The translations under genes and the position numbers were made by a program. Positions 48,744-62,100 of a stretch of DNA of 64,000 bases are shown in pieces. The notes under the pieces are model-generated. The model did not search any database, was not told the origin of the DNA, and saw nothing but the letters and a program-made list of their open reading frames with translations. The DNA comes from Archegozetes longisetosus (lineage: Eukaryota > Arthropoda > Arachnida > Sarcoptiformes > Trhypochthoniidae). The first letter of the stretch is position 1, and each line of letters starts with the position of its first letter. The stretch spans positions 6,221,855 through 6,285,854 of the forward strand of contig JAEMBT020000006.1 in NCBI GenBank assembly GCA_018873245.2, written 5' to 3'.

Positions 48744-51544
48744 ATGATGAATTTGTTACAAACTCAAATCACTGTCTCTATTATTCTATTGGCAGCAACT
48801 TTATTTTGTGGTACACTTCCAGCTTTAATCGTTCGTCATTTTGATAATAAACGACTAAAAGAGATTAACAGTCGAGCAGGGAAGAAGAATGCGTCAACTC
48901 TTTCATTCTTGATGTGCTTCGGGTATGTCTTCCACTTCCATATTATAAATGAATATAAAAATGAGACCTCCACTTAACTAAACTAAAATCACTAAGAAAA
49001 CTATTTTCAACGATTGAAAATAATTTCGATAATCATAGAGCAGTTTTGTCGTCATATTTTTGAGTAGATTTTAGTGATTGGTTTTTAGGTACTATGACTT
49101 AATCATAAGTAAATTATAATAAGAGGCGTTTGCTTTTGTTAGCTCTAAAGGACTCGAAAAAAATTGGACAAATAAACTGTTAGAATTATCAATTTGATAA
49201 CTTATTATCATAATTGTTGATTAAATGTTTGAATTATGTCATTAACGAGTTGAATACCACCTCCCTTTGTTGCGTGTGATGTACTCCAATCATATCTATA
49301 AATTAATGAATGAATTAGCTTTTATCTCAGTCTTAGGAAGAGTACCGAAGCTAAGTTTTAGTTTGGGACTAAAAGTCTAAAATCAACTGCTATGATCTGT
49401 TGAGCTAAATACATACATTAAAATATCTTAGTTTATCAAACCTTTAATTAATGTTTAGTAATAAGCAATCGATTGATGCATCAAAAAATGTAATTTCTAA
49501 GTTTGTTTTTATAAGATTTTATATCTCAGTACTGACCTACAATTGAATTTTGAGAAAGATTTCTGTTGGGGCCATAGCCTCTAGCCCCTAGCTGACTACT
49601 GCTGTGGCAAACGTGACCAGCAGCACTATGCTACTAAACTATATTTTAGATTAACCATTTTCATGAATCAATTTCAATTTCAGATTGTTTATGCATGCAC
49701 TGAAACGAACAGTATTTTCTACAAAGCAATCAAATCAATTGATCGCAAATTGACTAGTCTAAATACGATAGAATTGTTGATCTAGCCCTCGACCATTAGA
49801 AAGGAGAAGTCCAAAATTCATTGTTGTTAGTTGTTTATTGATTGAAATGTTTTTTAGATTAAAGTTGAAAACTTGAGAATATCTACTATACAGTAGAAAC
49901 TGTTGAATGCATTTAAAAATTGACCCTTATCTCTACAATCTGTACAACTTATACTTGTAGTGGAGGAATATTACTGGCCACATGCTTCGTTCATATGTTA
50001 CCTGAAGTTCGACAAACATTCTCAAAGTCAACGGTGAGCAATGACAGGAATTCAACATCTCACGTAAGTTTCGAAACTATACATTTTGGAAAGTAGAGCA
50101 TATTAAGTAAACAAAGTACTGAACACTTGATTCACAAATCTAATCATTTTTAGTCTCATTTCTAGTGGTTTAGTAATGAGAAAAACCATGAAATGACACG
50201 TTCTAGACTTAAATTGAAATAATGACCTAAATACGTTGGCTTTGTTTTAGAGTTATGATACAATTGTTAAATAAGTCTCGCATTCAATCGATTAGAATAT
50301 TTTTCAAGTATTTGCAGACAAATAGACTATAGTCTATAGCAGTGGTGTCCAAACATTTTTTTCATGAGATCTACTTTAACCTAAAACTGCATTTTTACTG
50401 TAATTTTATATTGATATAATTTGATAATATTGTTTAGTTAAATGAAAGTTGCGTAGCTACTAAGTGATCATAAAGTTTCACGATCCACCGGTCGATCGCG
50501 ATCGACTTACTTGGACACCCCTGGTCTATAATCTATAGACAACAAACGATTTCCTATTGAAATAATGCTTTGCAATTGATGCACAAACAAATAATTGATT
50601 TGAAAATTGCTGCTATTCATAACCAAATAGAAAAATAGATGATCGCACAAATTCTTATTGAGAGAATCATTAGATAGATTGAAATAATTTCACATTTGCT
50701 CTACAGAGTTCTGATGATGGCGAGAGTGTTTTTCCAATGGCTGAATTTGTGATATGTTGTGGTTTTTTCTTGATATACTTACTCGAAGAAATAATCCACA
50801 GTTGTATTGATCATAGTCATCATCACTCGCCAGAAACAAGTTTACCACAAGTGACAACATGTCATCACTCGCGACCAGGCAGTTTTAACTCATGATAATC
50901 AAATGAATCATATGAACCAAAGATTGATTCCAATGAAAGATAACTCAACAACTCAAGACCATTGTCATGGTTATGGAGCAACAAAATCATGTCATAATCC
51001 TTCTCATGCTTCTGCGGATGGAGACAATCATTTAGATTGTGAGATACATGTTGAAACTATAATCAATTGCGAGACATCAGTTGGAATGACTTCATTTTTC
51101 AGAAGTCTTATGATTATAGCCGCTCTTTCTTTTCATTCACTGTTTGAGGGCTTAGCAATTGGATTATCGGATACAGCAACAGGAATTTGGCAGCTTCTGT
51201 TCGCAGTGGCGATTCATAAGTTTGTAATTTCATTTGCAGTGGGTCTAGAAATATACTCTGAAACATTCAATTTGAAGCGAGTTTTCATCTATATGCTTGT
51301 TTTCTCACTTGGCTCTCCACTCGGCATAATGACAGCAGCCATCGCTAAACTACAAATCACTCCCATCATAGATGCCATTATGAACGCCATTGCCACTGGA
51401 TCTATTCTCTATATAGTATTCTTCGAAGTCTTAACAAAAGAGAGACACTCTCCTAACTTGAGTGGGCATTTTCAACTGTTTGGGATATTGAGTGGGTTTG
51501 CTGTTATGGTATCTCTACAACTATTTACTAGTCATCAGCATTGA
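48744..51544 (+). CDS. ZIP (SLC39) metal transporter, with a one-base frameshift
   Basis: Exons 48744-48922, 49961-50063 and 50707-51544. ZIP proteins import Zn2+ or related divalent cations into the cytosol. Seen are TM1 (ITVSIILLAATLFCGTLPAL), TM2 with GGGILLATCFVHMLPE, TM3 (AEFVICCGFFLIYLLEE), a His-rich loop, TM4 with the metal-site motif HSLFEGLAIGL, TM5 with AIHKFVISFAVGLE, and TM6-8. It belongs to the SLC39A1-3 subfamily. In exon 3 the frame that enters from exon 2 ends at a TGA at 50893-50895. The rest of the protein is in the next frame, open from 50855. The two frames overlap inside the loop; one extra T in the TTTT run at 50883-50886 would explain it. No convincing intron bridges the gap. 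Either a sequencing or assembly error or a fresh inactivating change; the two halves are otherwise well conserved. Confidence 0.88.
49330..49565 (+). repeat. Dispersed repeat family 2, copy 2
   Basis: Aligns with 19585-19835 in the same orientation, sharing GACTAAAAGTCT, CTGTTGAG and AATCGATTGATGCATCAA. It lies inside the 1038-bp first intron of the first ZIP gene. Confidence 0.65.
50340..50523. mobile_element. hAT-type MITE, 184 bp
   Basis: Terminal inverted repeats CAGTGGTGTCCAA and TTGGACACCCCTG (12 of 13 match). The 8-bp target duplications are GTCTATAG (50332-50339) and GTCTATAA (50524-50531), 7 of 8 identical. The GATCGCGATCGAC motif near the right end is common in hAT-derived non-autonomous elements (recalled). 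It lies in the second intron (50064-50706) of the first ZIP gene. No coding capacity. Confidence 0.92.
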
Positions 51545-53082
51545 TTTTAACTTTTCGATTCAATTACGTATTTACTGATACTCTTTAGTTATTTCAAACT
51601 TTAAAGACAAGACATTTTTTTTCAAATTAACAAACAATTGTTGTATTAAGACAAAGCTCGAAAGGTAGATAAAAATATTTACTTTCTAACCATAGATGAA
51701 ATTTATATGCATTTTATTGCGATTTCTTATATTTGGTATTTAACAGCTGGTTACCGCAATAAAACTGATTGGTTTAATTAAACAAATGTTCTGTTTTGCT
51801 ACTTTTAAAACATAATTTCAGTTACTTTTTTTCATACTAATACAGGTAATAATTTGCTCAATCTTTCGGCTATCGTTTTTCGACTTTCAATACAAATCAA
51901 ATTTTTGTCGTTACAAAAGCTTAAAAACTCACTGAAAATACACTGAACATGCTCTAAAATAGTACTGAAAACAGCGGCTTCAACATTTAGATTATCAATA
52001 GATCAATTGTTGACCTTTCTATTTATTGTCAAAATATGGAAGTAATCCAAGTTATGAACTCACTGAAGATTTTTGTAATTTTCTAGCATGTCATGTATTT
52101 ATAATACGTGATAAGAAATATATGCAGTACTATAAGCTATTTTAGATATTGATTATTATATTATTACTATTGCTAATTCCTAAAAAACATTCATCGTTCG
52201 CATAGCAGCCATCGAATGCATCACTTACTGAATCCAGTTTTTAATTAATCAATTATTTTCATATATTTGATCACGATTCCATGCAGTCTGATGCGTGATC
52301 ACAAATCTACGCCTTACTCGTGTTGTATCTTAAACTGGCTATAAAGAGAAATAATCCTTTAATGAATAGGTTGAAGAAATTTAGAAAGTTTTGTTTAGAA
52401 GCAACTTGTTGATCCGAAATAAAGGGCAATTAAATCTCTAAAGCATAGTTGTATTTTGTGATAAACATTTAATTATCGATACTTAACTCCACCCTCAATA
52501 CAAGATATTATATAAAATGTATAATAAGTTACTACAAAAGGTATAGTAAACTCAATGACCCAATAGCTGGAGTGCAACGGATATCTCAACTAAATTGTTA
52601 TTTAAGTCAGTTATTAAGAAAATGAACTTCTATTGATTCGTCAAACACTTAATTACTCGCCTGGATACTATTTGCAATCTTATGTTTATGTGCTACGATA
52701 TCGAAATAGCATTCAAATCTTGTTGAATAAGTTGGTCACTACGCTTATAATCTTGAACGCTTTGCATATTTGGTCTTAAAGCTCTTCTGTAATTAAAACT
52801 AATCGCTGACTCTGTTCTAAGCTAGCATTGATAAAAAAGTAACTTGTAAGAAGAATTCATTTTTGGAAAATACCGCTTTTGGACAATATAATAATAAGCT
52901 TACTGTAAGTGAATAATAAAAGTTTTCAAACTTTAATTATGAAGTTAATGGTATTGATTTGCATTTTATAGGATAAGTAAGGTAGCAGTTGAATGCATTA
53001 GCTATTCATATTGGAATCGATTAGTTGTAATACTTCTTAATTGTTGTAATTGCTTCATTTCAAGAAGGTTTCGGTTTACAAA
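51545..53082. other. Spacer between the two ZIP genes
   Basis: About 1.5 kb with no recognised gene. It must contain the 3' end of the first ZIP gene (AATAAA-like motifs occur) and the promoter of the second. Confidence 0.6.
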
Positions 53083-54342
53083 ATGTCTTTACAATCAGTA
53101 CGAGTCATTGCTTTGGTTGTATTATTTTCAGGTAAAGTAAAGTTTATCTGATTAGTGTTGTACAGTTATTCGATATAAGTTTTCATTGCATTAACTATCC
53201 ATATAATAGTGACATATTTTATCGGAATTGTTCCCTTATATATACTGCGAAAGTGGAGTAAAAGAAAGTCTTCCAAAGTATTTACTTTATCGAATGGATG
53301 CAAAGATGACGACAAGAATGGGATATCACTTTCATCTAATTTCTATGTTCAAGTAATGCTTCAATTCGGTGGTGGAGTTTTGTTTTGCACTGTATTTGCC
53401 CACTTAATTCCTGAAACACGGGAGGCATTAGAGAAACATTTAAATTCTAATGATACCAGTGATTCATTTCTGAAAAATAACCATAGCGAACAAGATCGTC
53501 AAATACCTTACATTGAATTAGCGATTTGTGTTGGCTTTTTCGCGATCTTCTTGGCTGAACAAATAATGCATTCTTGTTTAGATCGATATTATAAACATCA
53601 GGAACAAAATTGTAATAACAGAGACATTATTGAGTGTTTTGAAGTTTGTCCAGTTGGCAATCATTCGTCTAATAATAGTAGTAATGATACGCATTTAAGA
53701 AAGTCATTCTCAAGTGGTTTCGTCAACTATGGGGCAGACATATTGACAGAACCAGCTTTCAAGTGTTTACAAGATAATGAATTAATTCCTATTTCAACAA
53801 TATTTGAAAATTGCAGTCCAAATAGACTGGAGAAGAGAGAAAAGGAAAGGAGTGATAAGTTAAAAGAGCCGTTTATAGTATTATTTTTACGTGGTCTGGT
53901 TATCATATCAGCATTTTCAATCCATTCAATATTCGACGGTTTATCAATTGGATTGCAAAAAACAACATCAGACGTATGGTCAATGTTTTTTGCAATCACA
54001 ACTCATAAACTTGTGATTGCATTTGTAGTAGGAATGCAACTGTACGAACAGTCGAAAAGATTTATAATCGTAGCGTTTCATATGGCGCTCTTTTCTATCA
54101 TGTCTCCAATCGGCATATTAATTGTTATTCTAACTGAAGAATCGTTGTTAGGGGAAGAAAGCGAGAATAATCCAACAGTAATTTTATTGACATCTATAGC
54201 AACTGGAACGCTATTATACATAGTGTTCTTTGAAATACTTCAGAAAGATAGATGTAATTGTATATCAGGATTCGTTCAGTTCGCATCTATAGTCGTTGGA
54301 TTTGGCCTTATGCTTGCTGTCAATCTTCTTCTTTCTCAATGA
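53083..54342 (+). CDS. ZIP (SLC39) metal transporter, second tandem copy
   Basis: Two exons (53083-53131 and 53210-54342) join in phase to give 393 aa. TM1 runs from the first exon (SLQSVRVIALVVLFS) through TYFIGIVPLYIL. TM2 has FGGGVLFCTVFAHLIPETRE, TM3 ELAICVGFFAIFLAEQI, then an unusually long cytosolic loop of about 110 residues that is poor in His. TM4 reads IHSIFDGLSIGL and TM5 THKLVIAFVVGMQL, followed by TM6-8. In TM4 the usual metal-ligand Glu is Asp (FDG rather than FEG), which could change metal preference; His residues of TM4 and TM5 are kept. It lies 1.5 kb downstream of a paralogue in the same orientation, so tandem duplication is likely, though the loops are unrelated and the duplication is old. 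The 78-bp intron splits the first helix. Confidence 0.92.
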
Positions 54343-54602
54343 TTATTTTCTATTACATTTTTATCTTAATTAAAGCTTGAATCAATTTTTACCTCAATAA
54401 CTCTAATGATAATAAGACATTGAAACGCGTTTTTTGGATTCTCCTTAACCTCATTAGATAACTCTCATATTGTCTTTAGCCTTGTCCACATCTGTATCGT
54501 TGCAAATCACCTTCATGTTTGAATAGAGTTAGACTCCAATAAATCAAAGTGTAATGTAGCAGACGTATTCCAACTCAAACTGCAATATCTTACATTAGAA
54601 TC

Positions 54603-54718
54603 TGTCTATCTTCAACATGAGGTTAAGCCCTTTTTACAAAGACAAATAAGTTAAGAGATTACGGTTTGTTCTTTTTGTCTTACTTGAAAAGGGCTTAACT
54701 ACATACTTAAGATAGAAA
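54603..54718. repeat. Palindrome with 40-bp arms
   Basis: 54603-54642 and 54677-54718 are inverted copies. GAGGTTAAGCCC..AAAGAC pairs with GGGCTTAAC on the opposite arm, and TCTATCTT pairs with AAGATAGA. The loop is about 35 bp. Located between the convergent ZIP and ADAMTS-like genes. Probable MITE remnant. Confidence 0.75.
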
Positions 54719-54737
54719 AGTTGAGCTGTATTAGTGA

Positions 54738-54759
54738 GCCTGATTCGCAAGAATCAGGC
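54738..54759. other. Perfect 9-bp hairpin with GCAA loop
   Basis: GCCTGATTC-GCAA-GAATCAGGC forms a perfect stem with a GNRA-type tetraloop. It is just outside the 54603-54718 palindrome. Function unknown; it may be the end of that element or chance. Confidence 0.5.
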
Positions 54760-56175
54760 GGTTAAACAGAACCGAATCCAGTTAAATCCAAGATTGTGTT
54801 TTGTAGATTCTTATTGATAAGGAATAATATGAATCACAAATGAAGCTTTGAGTCATACACTGATTGCATCAATGAATATGTAGAATTTCAAAAGATCTAA
54901 GCCATGAGTGATTAATTCGCACTTTATTAGTGTTGAATATCATGTTTAATAATGAGTTACATTAAGTGTTTCAATGTTATATTATAATGAATATAATGTG
55001 CAGCACAGTCTTGAAAGTTATGATTTTTTCAATTGATAACTTAATAATTAATATTGATTAAAGGCCAAAATAGTTGACAAACAATGGCTAAATTTGATTG
55101 TTTTTGGTTAAAATCATAATCAAACTTAAATCTTAATCAAATAGTTTTTAACTCAATATTTGATGTCATCTTTCACAATCGACTCTTGTTTGGCGTTTGC
55201 TGCTGTTAACACGATTTAAATACGATCTTTCATGACTTTACTGTACAGTAACTCTAAAAAAACACGTCAATTCTGAATCTCTGTAATCATAGATTCTATG
55301 ATAGAACCGATTCGCAAAAAATTTCATGGAAAAGACTAAAAATTGATTGAGTGCTAATATCCCAACTATTTGAACGAACTGTGTCTTTATGTTATTTTGA
55401 AAAACGTAAAATATGGTTTTCCAAATGATAATTTAAAATTGAATAATCCCCCAGTATCCAAGGAGTTATCTGAACAGCAAATTTACATGTTTTGTTTAGA
55501 GTCACTTCACACAGACTATACATACAGACAAAATGAATATAAATTACATTAAATATGCTTAAGGTGATTACATGAAAGAAAAACTGAAAATATAAAATAT
55601 AGATGAATCAATGGAAGATCTAACTTATGATATCAATGTTGGGTTAGGTTAGATTAGGCTAGCCTAGCTTAACCTATCAATGTTGGCAATACAAAACATT
55701 AATTCAACGTTTCTTTACAATAATATGTGCAAACAATCAACTTTACATTTATTTTATTGCTTATTGGAATACTTTTGCATTGATTTGTTCTGAAAAATGT
55801 CAAGTGAATGAACCATCAAATATAGAGGTATTGAATCAAATCTTTAAGTTGCACTCAAAACATTACTGAATTTGGTTGACATTTGTTAGGGAATCAGTTA
55901 GTTTTCTAATGTGTTAAGGTTTGGTTGAAAAACTTACATCAAGTGATCGAATAATTAGACTGATGAACTGACCAACATTTCTAGTAAACCTGACTTATAC
56001 ATCTCTCAAAATCACTACATCTTAATCAGTGCTCATAAATAGATTAACTCTACAACTCTCGATTTGTTGTCACATTATATCCATGGAATGCAAATAAAGT
56101 TAATAAATTAAGATATAAAACCTATTTCTTATTTGATTAACTATTTTCATATAAACCTGAACCCGTTAACATCCC
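54760..56175. other. Convergent intergenic region, no gene seen
   Basis: Tail-to-tail spacer between the second ZIP gene and the ADAMTS-like gene. Short frames such as 55370-55552 (+) have no similarity I recognise. A small TTAGG/GGTTAGG-like patch lies near 55640. Confidence 0.55.
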
Positions 56176-59100
56176 CTAACTCTGACTTTGACACGACGCA
56201 CAACATTGATGTCTGTAATGAGATATTCGGCACATATTCAATGATTTTGCTAAATTACAGTGTTTCGATTTGTCCACACAATTGCCTATTTAATAAAAAC
56301 ATCAAGTTTTTAATGCTAGTATTTCAGTCAACCTGTTAAACATCGAGTTTTCAATTCAAGTTTTCTGCGAATGCCTTTAAAAACTTACTATCAGTGCATG
56401 ACTTATTCTGACACGATTGCAAAACTTCTGGTCTAGGCTTGTCCTTACACGCACTTCCCGCTGGTTTAGCCGTATTAAACCAAACGCATTGAATAATTCT
56501 TGATTGAAAGCCTTCTTCTCCGCACTTTCCATTACACTAATTATGAATAGAAAAGAGAGTTATTATTAACATGAATTAATTGAATGAAGTGATTAGGACT
56601 AACTTCAGACCAATCGCCTACAATCCAAGTTGCTTGACACATGTCATTCACGCATTCCTTTTGAGTGATTGGTTTTTCTTCGAATGCGCATTTGCTATGT
56701 TCTAGAATTGTTCCGTTGTTCAAAGCACATCTGACTTCTCTTTTTTGGACACCAGTCTTCAAATTTATGCATTCGTTACACTAAACATAAGGTAATCAAT
56801 AGTTTGTTTATTATTGATTCTGAGGAATCAATAGAATGCAACTCACTTCAGACCACTGTCCAGTTTCCCAAAAGGGACATTCAGGTATCCCACAATTGCG
56901 TATAGTTTCAGGTGCTTCGAGACCAGCATCAATACATAAACTATTGTTAATAGTCTTGGACACATTTTCGTAAGTGACGTAGCACTGACTCGCGCGTACC
57001 TTAATTCAAACAAAGATATTGAAAGTAAGTAAGGTTTAGTAATTGTTGTTAGAAATTACTTGAAATCCTGTTCCACCGCAAGGCAATGTACAACTCGACC
57101 AATCAGTTGTCATCCAATTGAATTTCAACTTTTCAGGATTACCCTTTCCTAATAGAAAAGTATTGGCCAACAAATTATCAGCCTTTGTTTTACTGATCTG
57201 AGCGTCACTAACACTTTGGTTAAGTGAAGAGTTATTTGAATTAGTTTGAAAAGTATTTTCGGAATTGGGTGGTTTGGTTGATTTCCTGATGCTCGAGAGA
57301 AGCTGTTGGAGTTGTGAAATAGAATCTTGTTTGCTAGTGTGACCTCTAAATTTTTCTTCTGAGCTGTCAGTATCTCTTTCTTTGTTCTTATTAGTGTAAT
57401 CAAATGTGTTGTCGTTTACAATTCTTTCGTCTGCGTATTCACTTGTTTTTGTTCCATGCCCATAATTCACTTCCCAAGTATCTAATAATAGATTAGGACT
57501 CCCAACTGGAGACTCAGCTGAATATAAATCTTCAGCTGATATTTTCTGCTCCTTTTTCCCTTTTTTGCGTCCGCGATATGCTCGCTTTGGTTTAGCTTTC
57601 ATTACGATTCCGTTATTCCATTTATTATTTTTGTTTATATCGTTAGTCACATCCGAATTCTTGATTACTTTTCCATAATTATGTTCGTCTGTTTCGGGAA
57701 TCTTCAAACTAAAGTTTGGTCGTTCAACAGTTTTGTCTTCATCTGATCGTGAAAAATGTCTAACTTGCAAATCAATACTATAAATAGTCTTATTATTCCA
57801 ACTGCACGAATAAATTCCTGAATCAGAAAACATAACATTTCTGATTCTCAGAGCATTTCGACCCGTGTATTGCAGTCTGCGACCAACACTTATTTTTACG
57901 TTATTCCTAGACCATTCGGTATGATTCGAGTTTCGATCTGCTTTACGTCGAGGACATCGCAATCGGACAAGAGTTCCTTCGAATACTATCGCTTCTCCGG
58001 TCACTTTCAACGAGACCCTCTTTTGAGGTTCCTTTTGGATAAATATTTTCTCATCGATTTTGTCGGAACTCATTCTGTCTGGAGATTGACGGATCACTTT
58101 TCTTAATTCCAACATTGGATTCCGACATTGCTTAGAGTTACACACTTTTATAACCTTTGGTCGCTTTTTCGGACATTTAGACGGCGGTAGTTCTATCACT
58201 TGTCCAAAGGCTAATTCTGAAAAATCAGAGCAAACAATTTGAAAATCCGATATAATAGTTAAAATCGAATTTATGCACCTCTTATGCACTTCAACTTTCG
58301 AGTTTTAACGCCACCGCCACAACTTCGAGAACACTTCAATGTGAAAATTAATTTGAGTCAACTTTTAATTTTTATATTTAAATTTTAAAAAGAAAATTTG
58401 CATACCTTAGTCCATGATTCAGTTTTCCATTGCGGTGGACAATCAAAGACATTGCAGAACTGACTTGATCGCGGAACTGGTTCTTGGCACTGATGATTTG
58501 GCACTATTATTGTATTGGCGGTACCTGAGAGTAAAATTACTCAGACTTAATATTTAGAAATTTCGTAAATCTAACAGGACTAGTGGTAGAGTACCTCTGG
58601 TCACTTCATGAACGCAGTGAATTTCCCTGATCTGTTCTCCACCGCCACATTCTTTTGAGCAAGTTCCAAATTCACTTACATTCCATCTGTAAACAAACAT
58701 ACTAAATGTGTGCTCAAACTAAACCTATTTAGCAGAAATGGCTACCTCGGAGGACAAGGATGATCGTTACAAGTTCTTGTGAATGAGTCAGGCTTTTTGT
58801 TAATGTCGCAAAGATATGAACTGACAACTGTTTGATCTTTCTCTTTCACACATTGTATGATTGATTCTTGTGTACCTAAGAATTGATTTATTTTTACATT
58901 ATTCAAACTTCTTGATTAGAAATGATTGAAATGCGTCAAACCTCCCAAACAACTAGCAGTGCATGGTGTAAACCCAGCGTTCTTCCAATAATAGCTTGTT
59001 TCAATACCAATTTTTGATAGAGGAATCATCTTATTTACAGGTTTTTCCACTCCACTACTGATTATGTCATTATCTTTGTCGTCTTCATCGTCTGCGTCGT

Positions 59101-62100
59101 CATCATCAGGGCCTTCATCTTGAATATGATGCGCATCACAGGCAGGCATAACGCAAGCTTCAAAATGATTAGGTTTAGCGCCAGGACATTGAGAGTCAGG
59201 GAGTCGGGCGACAGTTCGGGAGAATTCAAGAAATATTTTGCACTCGACGCTCCTCTTTCTGATCCCTTTTCCACACGAAACGCTACATGGAGACCACTCG
59301 CCAACGATAAAGCTGTGGGCGTTTGTAAAGAATGAGTCAAACTGGACATTAATATTTATAAAACTCTTACTTCGGTTCGGTTGATACCGAGGGACTCGTT
59401 AATTTTTTAATCCAAGGCAATTGAAAAGGCAGTACACGAGGAGAATCTTCCTGAGAGTTCTCATTAGAATCTTAATGAGAGAATAATGATTTAAAATAAT
59501 ATATATTAAGTGGAGTGACTTTTGTTTACAAGTGTTTAAGTATTGAACAGTTGGTTAAGTTATACAATAGTATTGATTATACTTTCTAATTGCATCTATA
59601 ATTATAAGGTTGTATAATGTTGACAAGAAAATTATAGCCATTCAAACTGTTTCGTTCAAACTTTCCATTTGAAACGATACAATTTTACTGTAATGATAAA
59701 TAGTCTATCTATAATTTAATATTCATTTTAAAAATACTTCTTCCAAATGATTATTTATGTTCTAAGTTCTACTTCGTTTGATGCTGTGATCGAATAATCA
59801 GGGTATTTAGTGTTTGATCAGTTTGAACAGTCTCAAGTTTAAGAATAAGTAGGCTTTAAGGGAATGTATATATTTTAGTTTTGTTTTTAGCACAGTTCAA
59901 GTTATATATGAATAAGAATGTGAACAAAAGGTATAAGTTTAAGAGCATAAAACAGAGTAAAACGCATCCAAAGTTTTGCTTCACTGTTATCGAGAGTATT
60001 AGTATTGCTCCCAAAGTTGATTAATAATTTACAATACTAGTATATTGAAAGTTTGTCAGATTATTATATTTGGTTGAAACAACGTTTATAAATAAAAACC
60101 TGAAAATCCCATAACCCGAGCTATAATGTTTCTTTACATTCTTATTCACATAAGTATATATTCACATTAAAGTTTTATTTTATAAACTTACAAAAGCTAT
60201 CTTTGAGACATTGTATGCCAGTCGAACAGTTTTGTTTTTCGTTTGGTTTTGTTTCATTAGTGCATTCGTTGCTATAATTTGAAACACAATAAATGGTTTA
60301 TGTGAAAAGTTCAATACAGCAATGATAATGCAAACCTATAAAAGCCTCGAACATCTCTGCAAACAACTGCACGTGTTTGATAGCCCGCATCACAGGTTGC
60401 AGAGCACTAAAAGTTAATGGAATAGGAAGGTATTTCAATTGTGAAATGAGAATGTTTGAGGAGTTGATATGGTACGAAGTAAAGCCTACCTCAGACCAGG
60501 GACCCTCAAACCATTGCGGACATTCCTGCATATTACAGGATCTCTCAGTGATAGGCTTTTGTTTTGTGCAACTACTATCTGGTACTTTGACCCGAGTGCC
60601 GTTAACCACATCCTGGACACAATACACTTCCCTTGTTTGTGTACCACCACCACATTTTCGAGTACAATGAGTCCAGGTCTCAATAATCCAACTAATTTTT
60701 GAAGATATGTTTACTTATCGAGGAGAAAGTGACTGAAAATATTGATTGAAAATGAGTGTAAACTTACAAAGGCGGGCATTTGTGAGTGTTGCATTCGGCA
60801 ATATGCGGTCGCGGGCGTAAGGATGGATCGCATAAGATTTCGTCGACTTGCTCTTTAGCCTCTTTATCAATACAAATAGGATGTGACATTTGATAACCTA
60901 TGCAAAATAAATAATTTGTCTCTGATAATAGACCCAAAACTAACAGAGAGTAGTATTTTCGATAATTAAAATTTTTCTTAGAAATGTTTGTTCACCGATT
61001 CGAAAGTTACTGAAAGTTGATGAAAGCTGATAAAAGCTGATGAAAGCTGCAGAATATTAATTATACTGAAAAATTATAATGACTCTAAGAAACAACTATC
61101 AAAACACTATGAATACGCCGACAAATTTGATTAATTTTTTACCTCAGCTTCAGCTATGAATAGGTTTATTAACTAAAGTTTTATGCTGAAGATGAAGAGC
61201 TTGTTATTATATTTTAATGAAAAGCTGAGAAGTATTGCAAAGATTGAAAGTTACTTAAAAAGAATAGAATGAAATAGTGAAAAATGGAACTAAAGTAACA
61301 AAGCGTTAATGGTATGAAACACCAAGCAAAATCATATTAATGTTGCCTGACTGATTTTCAACAATTTTTATAATCAGAACGGATCACATTACCAGAAGAT
61401 CATTTACACTGATTTTATTTTGTTGGGAGTCATTGGAGCACAAGTCAAAAGTGTGATGAAGTCTATCACATAATAGTTCTCTAAGAAGAGGGAGATTCTA
61501 ATGACTTTTATATATATTTCTTACAAAATACTAATTTAAACAAATAAATTGGTTAATGATCTAAATACTTCTATACTTCCAAAACGAATTCTTTGAATAT
61601 TCTATTATTTTGTTTAATTAAGTTTAGGTAAAATAGAAGACGAGTTGCAATTTGCATAACCAGTGCTACTATTTATGAGTTATCTGCCATTAGTCATAAA
61701 TAAGAGCAGAATTACCTCTACCACAAGATACAGAACAGGGAGAATAATTAGTATCACTCCAGACGTAAGTTGGTCTCTTGCAAGAAGAGCCGTCTCCGCC
61801 ACAAATGCCACATTCATCAACTTTATTCTCAGATCCAAGTTGTAAATCGCATCCCACAGACTATCAAAGAAAAAGATGAATTATTTGGTTTCTCTACTTT
61901 TATTTTTTATTGTCTAGAATCTAGTGATTTGCTCAAACTATTATCCTAAACAAGACTGGAGACCTAATTTCGTTCAGATTTCATACCAAACACTTTCCAG
62001 CGACGCACATATCAAGCGATCCATCTCTACATCGCGTTCCATCTTCTACTCGTGGTGCGAGTTTGGCCACAAAATTGAATATCTTTGCTTTACATGTAAG

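Noticed and set aside
50815..50940. A short intron that would bypass the ZIP frameshift
   Set aside because: No donor-acceptor pair of suitable phase and consensus was found; most options are under 30 bp or give stops.
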